Shown one piece after another: positions 1 to 5,593 of a stretch of DNA of 7,514 nucleotides; within the stretch, counting starts at the first letter, position 1; every line of letters starts with the position of its first letter. A program made the translations under genes and the position numbers. Source of the stretch: an uncultured Collinsella sp. (GTDB taxonomy: Bacteria > Actinomycetota > Coriobacteriia > Coriobacteriales > Coriobacteriaceae); contig UQUX01000087.1 of the NCBI GenBank assembly GCA_900544425.1, positions 1 through 7,514 on the forward strand. Reading direction: 5' to 3'. The notes under the pieces were generated by a model, which was not told where the DNA came from, ran no database searches, and worked only from the letters and a program-made list of their open reading frames with translations.

Positions 1-18
1 GAGCCAGTCCCCTGGCTC
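1..18 (-). terminator. Probable intrinsic terminator hairpin of the membrane-protein operon
   Basis: A perfect 7-bp inverted repeat (GAGCCAG at 1-7, CTGGCTC at 12-18) encloses a 4-base loop. It lies about 30 bases past the stop codon of the 72-residue minus-strand gene, where a terminator for that operon would be expected. On the minus strand a T-tract would fall left of base 1, outside the window, so the decisive part cannot be seen. On the plus strand no T-run follows. The stem may also extend beyond the window edge. Confidence 0.5.
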
Positions 19-48
19 GCCCGCTTTCAATCATGTAAATCGCCGTAT

Positions 49-267
49 CTACTCTGCAGACGAAGATCCACCATCAACGATTGCCTGCTCGGACTCAGGA
101 ATCCCATCGGCACCCGTACTCTGTTCTTGCTCCACCTCTTCGCTGATTGCGGAGGCGGGGGTCGAGCCCTTTGCACCCACGATGTAGGCGGCCCCAAATC
201 CTAACGCAATGGCAATCAAGGTCAAAATCACGTAGACAGGCCAATGGCGCTTAATATACGAAAACAC
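49..267 (-). CDS. Small single-pass membrane protein, 72 aa, function unknown
   Basis: I do not recognise a family. A short basic N-terminus (K6, R7, H8) precedes one hydrophobic segment at about residues 11-31. A roughly 40-residue acidic, Ser/Gly/Glu-rich, probably disordered tail follows. By the positive-inside rule the N-terminus is cytoplasmic and the tail faces outward. There is no lipobox Cys and no clear signal peptidase site, so it is more likely an anchored protein than a secreted one. The start is GTG (265-267), supported by a strong AAGGAG (273-278) five bases upstream. It begins 21 bases after the stop of the M28-like membrane protein gene, so the two are very likely co-transcribed and may work at the same membrane. 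It lacks the amphipathic helix and glycine hinge expected of TatA, which was considered because tat genes often lie near pafBC. Confidence 0.8.
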   Translation of the reverse strand: MFSYIKRHWPVYVILTLIAIALGFGAAYIVGAKGSTPASAISEEVEQEQSTGADGIPESEQAIVDGGSSSAE

Positions 268-288
268 GTTGACTCCTTAGAGCTCCGT

Positions 289-3200
289 CTACGAACGGCG
301 GATAACCTCGGTCACGACCTCGGATACCGTGGCAATGTTCGTCGGGTTAACATTGTGGGGCAGGTCGTCCTCGGTACGAGCGCAAGCCAGACGCGTGCCG
401 TCCACGCCGGCGATGGTGAGGGCTCGGCGGCTCGCCTCGAGCGCGGCATAGGCATCGGTCTTGGCATAGGGCATCTCGAGCGCGCCACAATCGACATGGA
501 ACGACTTGCACACCTTGCTGACCAGGTTCATGATGCGGCGATCGCCCTTGAGCAGCTGCTGCTCGCCCTCGACCGTCACCACCGAAAGCCTACCGGCGCC
601 GACGGATTCAAGATTGATGAAGAATACGCCGCGGAGCTTGTCGCGATGCGAAGCCAAGAAGGCCTTCATGCCGGCGCCATCACAATCCGAGGCGCCCGTT
701 GCCACAAACCAGATATCGTGACCGAGCAGCTCATCATCGCCCATAGAGGCGACAGCCGAGAGCATATCTTCGGAAGAAGCGCCGTCGGAAGACGTAGCGC
801 CGCCCTTCCAGCCATCGTTATCGTCCTCGAAATTATCCCACGAACCGATGCCGCGACCGGACTTCTTGGCATCGTAATCGTCTTCGACGCCCAGCCAGTC
901 ACTCATGCTGTCCTGCTCGTTTTTCTTTTTACGACCGAACAGGCCACCCAGGCCGCGCTTGCGAGACTTGGGTGCCGCCGGGGCGGGAGCCGAAATGGTC
1001 TCGATCGGCTGCGCGCCCGATGCAACGGGCATAGGAGGCGCAACGGGTGCCGATGTGGGTTCGGGACCCTGGGCAGTAGCAAAGGGGTCGTTGACCTGGG
1101 CAGAGGGATCGGGAAGGTCGAACAGCGACGTGCGAGACGCAACGTTTGCCTGCTTCATGGACGGCAGCGACGGATCGGGGACCGAAGCCAGCGGAGACGA
1201 GGAAGGTGCAGGCGACGGTGCCGACGCCGGATCGGGAACATTCATCTGCGGACGCGGCGATGCTTGGGAGGAAATCTGGGCCATAAGGGAATCGACCGTT
1301 TCGTCCTGGGTGGGAGCGACATTGGCAACCGTGGCACCGGAACCACTCGGGGTCGGCATGGTGAAAATCTGCGTGGAGTAAGGCCGCGACTCATCCGTTT
1401 CGAGAGTCTCGGAAACCGCAGGCACTTCCTCCTGCTCGGCCTCGGTCGAATCAGCTTGCTCGGCTGCCGCGTATTGCTCTTCGCCAGAGTTGGCCTCGAC
1501 GGGCTCGTCCTCGGCAGCATCAATGGGCTCGTCATCGTCTGCCGCGTCGCCCTGCTCATCGGAAACAGGAAGGGGCTCGGCAATCGCGGTGCCTTGCTTT
1601 TCAAACGTTATCGTGGAATCGAACTGCGCGGCATCAAACGACATGGTGCTATCGACGTGCTGCTGAGCCTCGAAAGACGTCGTCGCCTCAACAACATCCG
1701 CGGACGCCGGTTGCTGGGACTCAAAGGACGTTGTAGCTTCGGCGGCGTCGACGGACGCGGACTGCATAGCCTCGTTCTGCTCGAACTCTTGCGCCGCGTG
1801 TTCACGTGCCGCCTCGGCTGCCTGCTGCTGAGCGATAGCCTCCTGCTCGGCAGCCTCGCGTGCGGCAGCGCGCTTCTCCTCGAAATCGTCGACAAATTTC
1901 TTGCCCTTTGCAAGCGCACCCTTAAAGAAGTTGGAAGCGCTGGCGCCAATCGACGAGAACGCGGATGCAATGTCGGCATGGGGCGTTGCCGCGGGAATCT
2001 CGGCCGAGAAATCAGTATCGCTCTCGTAAGACACGCGCCTCGGCTGTTCAACGTAATCGTCGTCAGACTCGTCCGCAACGTCTTGCGCCGGCGCGGCGGG
2101 AGCCAAAACGTCCAGTCCTGCCGCGGGATCGATCGCGGACACCGCCTCGGGCTCGGCAACGGCAGCGGCAACCGCGGCAGACTCATCATCCACGATGACA
2201 GCGGGCGCAGGTGCAGTCACGACGGGGGCAGGCTCGGGCTCAAACGTCGGCTCCTCGCCCTCCTCGTAATCGAGCGTGCAGGACTCGGGAAGCATTCCGA
2301 GCGCACGGATGGCATCCGAACCAAAGCGGATGTTGCCGGCGGCATTGCGATAGAGCTTGGGCTCGGGCTCGGCCGCGACAGGCTCCTCCACCGGCTCGGC
2401 AGCGGAAACCTCGTCATTGAACTCTTCGGCCTGGACAGCCTGATTCTGATCCTCGGGCGCGATGGCGCCGATCAGCGTCTCGTCGGCAGACGCACCCTCA
2501 AAGCCCTCGATCTGCTCGTCGAAAGCCTCACCCTGTTCGGGCTCGGTTTGAGCGTCGGGAGCAATCGGCTGACCGAACTCGTCCTCGGCGCAGGTAGGCT
2601 CTTCATACTCGATGGTGTTGCCGTAGTCGTTTTGCTGCTGGGCCGCGGCATATTCCGCCGCTGCGCGCGCCATTTCCTCGGCACGACGCTTCTGCTCCCC
2701 AAAATAGGTATCGAACGGAACATCGTCGGGAAACTCGTTTTCACCCTGGAAGGGAGCAACGTTGTCCATAACGCCGAGCATAGCGGCGACAGAAGATTTG
2801 TTGCACACCGCGCCGGACGTATAGGGAAGAATGTGGCGGTTAGAGATGATGTTTGCCGCGTTGGCAAGTGCAACGAGGGAAGCGAGGATCGCGACAATCC
2901 ACAGCAGAACCTTGAGCGCGCCGGAGAGGGGCAGGATACGCAGGATGGCAACGGCAGCAGGGGCAACCGTGGCAACGGGCAACAGCTTGGCAATGAGCGC
3001 ACGATACGAAGCATAGGGCTCGCGGGCGAGCAGCTCAGCACGGGGAGAGTCGTAGTGTGCGACAACGACCACCGGGCGGTTGCGCGGAGACGCGAGCGGG
3101 CCCGAGGCCTTGTGGTAGGCGATGACATTTTGGCTCACGCCCGTCTTGCCCAGACGCGAAACCACGGGGTGGCCCGTGCGCTCGAGCACGTAAAGAACGG

Positions 3201-3468
3201 CACCGACAATGGCCAGCAAGGTGCCAACCAAGCCGATACCGCCGCCGATACCCATCAGCAGGGCGCCGGCAAACGCAAGAATACCGGTAACGGCAAACGC
3301 CAATCTACTGGGCGCCGGGGCATTGAACTCCTGAACCTCGGGATCAAAGCCGTGGTTGCGGAAGATCTGAGCGATATCCTCGGCAGCCAAGCGCTCTTCT
3401 TCGCTGCATGCCGGCGTAATGCCGGTGTTCTGCAGCAGGTGGTTAATATAGTTCTGGGTGTTCGCCAT
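289..3468 (-). CDS. Membrane-anchored M28-like (aminopeptidase-fold) protein split by a ~665-residue disordered insert; possible pseudoenzyme
   Basis: The protein has 1059 residues. M28 family members are normally zinc exopeptidases with a catalytic domain of roughly 300 residues. Residues 1-54 resemble the M28 N-terminal lead-in. Hydrophobic hairpins at about 55-95 and 162-204 give four membrane segments, and basic residues at 97-131 place the catalytic parts in the cytoplasm. The HYD motif is at 138-140 and the GAxDN-like motif at 219-223 reads GAVCN. After the insert (about 241-905) the fold resumes with the strand HDIWFVATGASD (917-928), INLES (951-955) and His1038. By eye alignment the metal and catalytic positions are His138, Cys222 (usually Asp), Ser927 (usually the catalytic Glu), Asp928 (usually Glu), Glu954 (usually Asp) and His1038. 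Peptidase activity is therefore doubtful. The ATG start at 3466-3468 has GGAG at 3474-3477, five bases upstream. The frame stays open further upstream, but that stretch lacks protein-like character and lies in the promoter region. The gene heads an operon with the 72-aa gene. Family confidence is fair; function is unknown. Confidence 0.85.
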   Translation of the reverse strand: MANTQNYINHLLQNTGITPACSEEERLAAEDIAQIFRNHGFDPEVQEFNAPAPSRLAFAVTGILAFAGALLMGIGGGIGLVGTLLAIVGAVLYVLERTGHPVVSRLGKTGVSQNVIAYHKASGPLASPRNRPVVVVAHYDSPRAELLAREPYASYRALIAKLLPVATVAPAAVAILRILPLSGALKVLLWIVAILASLVALANAANIISNRHILPYTSGAVCNKSSVAAMLGVMDNVAPFQGENEFPDDVPFDTYFGEQKRRAEEMARAAAEYAAAQQQNDYGNTIEYEEPTCAEDEFGQPIAPDAQTEPEQGEAFDEQIEGFEGASADETLIGAIAPEDQNQAVQAEEFNDEVSAAEPVEEPVAAEPEPKLYRNAAGNIRFGSDAIRALGMLPESCTLDYEEGEEPTFEPEPAPVVTAPAPAVIVDDESAAVAAAVAEPEAVSAIDPAAGLDVLAPAAPAQDVADESDDDYVEQPRRVSYESDTDFSAEIPAATPHADIASAFSSIGASASNFFKGALAKGKKFVDDFEEKRAAAREAAEQEAIAQQQAAEAAREHAAQEFEQNEAMQSASVDAAEATTSFESQQPASADVVEATTSFEAQQHVDSTMSFDAAQFDSTITFEKQGTAIAEPLPVSDEQGDAADDDEPIDAAEDEPVEANSGEEQYAAAEQADSTEAEQEEVPAVSETLETDESRPYSTQIFTMPTPSGSGATVANVAPTQDETVDSLMAQISSQASPRPQMNVPDPASAPSPAPSSSPLASVPDPSLPSMKQANVASRTSLFDLPDPSAQVNDPFATAQGPEPTSAPVAPPMPVASGAQPIETISAPAPAAPKSRKRGLGGLFGRKKKNEQDSMSDWLGVEDDYDAKKSGRGIGSWDNFEDDNDGWKGGATSSDGASSEDMLSAVASMGDDELLGHDIWFVATGASDCDGAGMKAFLASHRDKLRGVFFINLESVGAGRLSVVTVEGEQQLLKGDRRIMNLVSKVCKSFHVDCGALEMPYAKTDAYAALEASRRALTIAGVDGTRLACARTEDDLPHNVNPTNIATVSEVVTEVIRRS
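754..2748 (-). other. Long acidic low-complexity insert between the two halves of the M28-like fold
   Basis: Codons for about residues 241-905 are dominated by Ala, Glu, Asp, Pro, Gln and Ser, with few aromatic residues, and look largely disordered. Recognisable parts, in protein order, are: a charged helix (258-280); a more ordered-looking island (374-407); an Ala/Glu/Gln-rich predicted helix (about 527-572); four related repeats (571-625); three PDP-type motifs (744-791); a basic patch (834-850); and a Trp/Asp-rich segment (856-891) just before the fold resumes. The region occupies about 63% of the protein. Confidence 0.75.
1594..1758 (-). repeat. Four degenerate protein repeats within the insert
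   Basis: Residues 571-587 and 589-605 are two clear copies built on AS.D..EATTSFE.QQ. Residues 605-615 and 616-625 are shorter, diverged copies (VDSTMSFDAAQ and FDSTITFEKQ) that keep a Thr-x-(Ser/Thr)-Phe-acidic core. The underlying DNA copies have drifted at synonymous positions, so the expansion is not recent and the peptide pattern appears to be retained. Confidence 0.7.
2857..2985 (-). other. Transmembrane hairpin 3-4 inside the peptidase domain
   Basis: Codons for about residues 162-204 encode two further hydrophobic stretches placed between the HYD motif (138-140) and the GAVCN motif (219-223). Membrane segments at this point interrupt the catalytic fold. I recall similarly placed hydrophobic segments in some membrane M28 homologues from gut Firmicutes and Actinobacteria, but I cannot confirm this here. 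Confidence 0.7.
3184..3306 (-). other. Transmembrane hairpin 1-2 of the M28-like protein
   Basis: Codons for about residues 55-95 encode two hydrophobic stretches separated by a glycine-rich turn (GIGGGIG, residues 73-79). The Arg, His and Lys residues after the second stretch indicate return to the cytoplasm. This pair lies before the HYD motif, so the anchor is N-terminal to the first metal-ligand motif. Confidence 0.75.
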
Positions 3469-3536
3469 GTGCGCTCCACATCCATAATCCGACAAATAGG
3501 CCCAATGCATGCACATTAGAACCGTATATAGTCGAA

Positions 3537-3542
3537 AGTATA
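3537..3542 (-). promoter_or_regulatory. Candidate -10 box for the M28-like operon
   Basis: On the minus strand this reads TATACT, five of six matches to the sigma-70-type TATAAT. It would give a leader of roughly 60 bases before the ATG at 3468. No good -35 hexamer is visible 16-18 bases upstream, so the call is tentative. Confidence 0.35.
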
Positions 3543-3625
3543 CCCCGAGCGAGCGCAAACGACCGAATTCGGGCCATCTTAACGCCCCGAGCGGACAAGG
3601 ATATAGCCTAATCTCCATATCGGAC

Positions 3626-3631
3626 TAAAAT
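3626..3631 (+). promoter_or_regulatory. Candidate -10 box for the WYL regulator pair
   Basis: TAAAAT matches five of six consensus -10 positions and would give a leader of about 30 bases before the ATG at 3667. The -35 region is poor (ATAGCC at 17-bp spacing), as would be expected if transcription depends on an activator. That last point is inference. Confidence 0.3.
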
Positions 3632-3666
3632 CATGGCAGCAAACCACCTTCTCATGCGAGGACTCT

Positions 3667-4689
3667 ATGACGGCAAGCGACGCGACCGCGACAATTAAAA
3701 AGGGGAATTCGGAGCCCAGTTTCGATAAAACGGCTCAGCGCATCCTCAATCTTTTCTTTGTGCTCAATAGCTCCCCCGAACCGCTGACGACCGAGCAGAT
3801 CGTCTTGGATTCTGACCTGGGATATGGCTCGGGCAACATCGACTCGGATAAGCGCAAGTTTCGGCGCGATCGTGACAAACTGCTCGAGCGTGGCATCTTA
3901 ATCAAGGAGGTTCGCCCCGCCGGCGCGCAGGAGACCGAGGAAAGCTCGTGGACAATCGACCGCGAGCACACCTTTGCAGCAGGCGGCCTCATCACCGCAG
4001 ACGACGCCGATATCCTGCTCAACGCCATCGACCAGACACTAGCGGCCGGCTCATCCACTTTTGCCGCACCGCTTGCCGATATTCGATCAAAGATTGCCTA
4101 CCTCACCGGTAGGACGACGGTGGACGAAGCACCGATCCGCCGCTCTCCCACCGTCGATGCGGTATGGAGCGCCTTTGCCGAGCGATGCGCGCTGCGATTT
4201 TTATATCAGAACGGACGCGGCGAGCAGAAAGAACGTACCGTCTGCGTCTACGGCATGTTCGAGCGCGAGGGCGTGGCGTACTTCTGCGGCCTCGACAACG
4301 TCACCGACGACATCAGGACATTCCGCTGCGACCGTATCGTACGCGCTTGGCGTCCTTCGAAGGCCTACGTCATCCCCGCGAACTTCAATCTCAACGACTA
4401 TCTGTTCTTTGAATTCGATTTTGCCGACCGACCGCCCGTTGCAGCCACGTTCTCGTTCGCCCCTCAGACGCAGATCGATATGATCAACGGCCTCACGCGC
4501 GGGCGAGGTGAGCTCGCACACACCGATGTGGGATGGACCTGGACCGTTGACGTGCGCGATCTTGAAGCCGCCGCCTCATTTTGCATGGCCCACGCCATGG
4601 ACGGCATGAGGCCCATGGCCCCCAAATCGCTCAAGCAGGCGTGGAACCACCTCATCGAAAGGACGGTGCACGAGTATGCCCGTGCGTAA
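3667..4689 (+). CDS. PafB-like WYL-domain transcriptional regulator
   Basis: The 340-residue protein has the three-part layout of PafB-type regulators. An N-terminal winged helix-turn-helix spans about 20-80, with the family-like stretch GYGSGNIDSDKRKFRRDRDK (52-71). A linking segment is followed by a WYL domain (about 168-232) and a C-terminal WCX-like domain (about 255-335). The WYL signature reads AYF (204-206) instead of Trp-Tyr-Leu, while the downstream arginine-rich strand RTFRCDRI (217-224) is kept. In mycobacteria PafB and PafC form a heterodimer that activates DNA repair genes independently of LexA. The order and the 14-bp overlap with the next gene fit that pairing. The ATG at 3667 has GAGGA at 3658-3662, four bases upstream. 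Coriobacteriia generally lack the Pup-proteasome system after which the genes were named, so a symbol is withheld. DNA-damage control is inferred from family. Confidence 0.88.
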   Translation: MTASDATATIKKGNSEPSFDKTAQRILNLFFVLNSSPEPLTTEQIVLDSDLGYGSGNIDSDKRKFRRDRDKLLERGILIKEVRPAGAQETEESSWTIDREHTFAAGGLITADDADILLNAIDQTLAAGSSTFAAPLADIRSKIAYLTGRTTVDEAPIRRSPTVDAVWSAFAERCALRFLYQNGRGEQKERTVCVYGMFEREGVAYFCGLDNVTDDIRTFRCDRIVRAWRPSKAYVIPANFNLNDYLFFEFDFADRPPVAATFSFAPQTQIDMINGLTRGRGELAHTDVGWTWTVDVRDLEAAASFCMAHAMDGMRPMAPKSLKQAWNHLIERTVHEYARA

Positions 4690-5593
4690 ACTCACCAGCG
4701 AGCAGAGACTCTCGCGCGCCATCGACATCATGGAGGCCCTCTACGCCGCCGGCGAGAGCGGCATGACACGAACCGAGATTTGCAGTCGCTTTGACATCAC
4801 AGGGGTATCGCTCGACGAGATTCTCGAGATCGTCTCGACGCTCGCGGACCGAGAATCGGGCGCGCGCATCATCTGCGAATGCCGCGGCGAGCGTGTGGTC
4901 CTCACCGGTGACGCCGGGCGTGTGCTACCGCTGCGCTTGAGTGCCGCCGAGGGCGCTGTGCTCAACCATGAACTTGAATCGTTGGGGATCGAGCCGCATA
5001 CGGCAGCTCGGATTCGACATGCCCTTCTACCCGAAGAGCTCGGCTATAACCAGCGCGTCTTTGACACCGTCAACCACGGGTCGCACTGGCAGCAGCTGAG
5101 CTGCGCCATTCAGGACGGCGTTCGCTGCCGCATCTCGTATCGCTCGATGGACGATGCACGGCCACGTGAGCGTCTGGTCGACCCCTTGCGCATTACGGCA
5201 AACGGCGACCAAACATACCTGATTGCCTGGGACATCGCGGTCGATGAGCAGCGCACCTATCGCATGGATAAAATCGAGGGACTCGCCTTGACGGAAGACT
5301 CCGTCGTGCCTCATGCACCGGACGTCACATCCCTCCACGATTCCCTTGCTCGGACGCAGCGTAGCGCAAAGCTCTTGATGCCATTCGATATGGCGGAGTA
5401 TCTGGACTGGGCCGGCATCACCCTAATCGAGCGCAGCGGGGCAGACATGGCAACGGTAACCGTGCATTACGGCTCCGAGCGTTGGCTACTGAGCCAGATA
5501 ATCGCAGCGGGCGGAGCCATCCGCATCTTGGATGACCCCGCCCTGTCAAAGCGTCTGTGCGATATGGCAAAAACCCTCGTCTGTCCGCTTTAG
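4676..5593 (+). CDS. PafC-like WYL-domain transcriptional regulator
   Basis: The 305-residue protein has an N-terminal helix-turn-helix (about 8-60), a middle segment containing a PafC-like PLRLSAAEGAVL (85-96), a WYL domain (about 138-205) and a C-terminal WCX-like domain (about 232-303). The WYL signature reads TYL (180-182) followed by IAWD. The arginine-containing strand RTYRMDKI (193-200) is intact and is a candidate ligand-binding surface. In other bacteria WYL domains bind nucleic-acid ligands, with single-stranded DNA reported for PafBC. The ATG at 4676 lies inside the end of the pafB-like gene (14-bp overlap). The nearest purine-rich sequence, AAAGGA at 4658-4663, is a long 12 bases away, so translational coupling is likely. 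The stop overlaps the stop of the converging helicase gene by 4 bp. Confidence 0.88.
   Translation: MPVRKLTSEQRLSRAIDIMEALYAAGESGMTRTEICSRFDITGVSLDEILEIVSTLADRESGARIICECRGERVVLTGDAGRVLPLRLSAAEGAVLNHELESLGIEPHTAARIRHALLPEELGYNQRVFDTVNHGSHWQQLSCAIQDGVRCRISYRSMDDARPRERLVDPLRITANGDQTYLIAWDIAVDEQRTYRMDKIEGLALTEDSVVPHAPDVTSLHDSLARTQRSAKLLMPFDMAEYLDWAGITLIERSGADMATVTVHYGSERWLLSQIIAAGGAIRILDDPALSKRLCDMAKTLVCPL

Larger units (their letters stand above)
3469..3666. promoter_or_regulatory. Divergent intergenic region between the M28-like operon and the WYL regulator pair
   Basis: These 198 bases separate two divergently read start codons and are visibly more AT-rich than the flanking genes. They must hold the 5' leaders and probably the promoters for both directions. 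Short symmetrical elements that could be operator half-sites are TGCATGCA at 3506-3513, CCGAATTCGG at 3563-3572, and GATAT/ATATC arms at 3600-3604 and 3617-3621. No convincing riboswitch or small ORF with a ribosome binding site was seen. Confidence 0.6.

Noticed and set aside
49..267. TatA-like identity for the 72-aa protein
   Set aside because: tat genes are frequent near pafBC, but this protein lacks the TatA start, hinge and amphipathic helix, and its tail is acidic and low in complexity.
244..3519. A 1091-codon open frame on the plus strand running antisense to the whole M28-like gene
   Set aside because: It is in exact codon register with the minus-strand gene, so its stops would need TTA, CTA or TCA codons in the sense gene. 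GC-biased codon use avoids these. The translation is Arg/Gly/Leu-rich with no domain, and the minus frame has clear motifs and a ribosome binding site.
3563..3572. CCGAATTCGG as a confirmed operator
   Set aside because: A 10-bp palindrome alone is weak evidence in about 200 bases, and no second copy is seen, so it is listed only as part of the intergenic region.
3469..3618. A 50-residue N-terminal extension of the M28-like protein
   Set aside because: The frame is open upstream, but the sequence lies in the AT-richer promoter region and has no matching ribosome binding site. The ATG at 3468 has a well-placed GGAG and begins a typical M28 lead-in.
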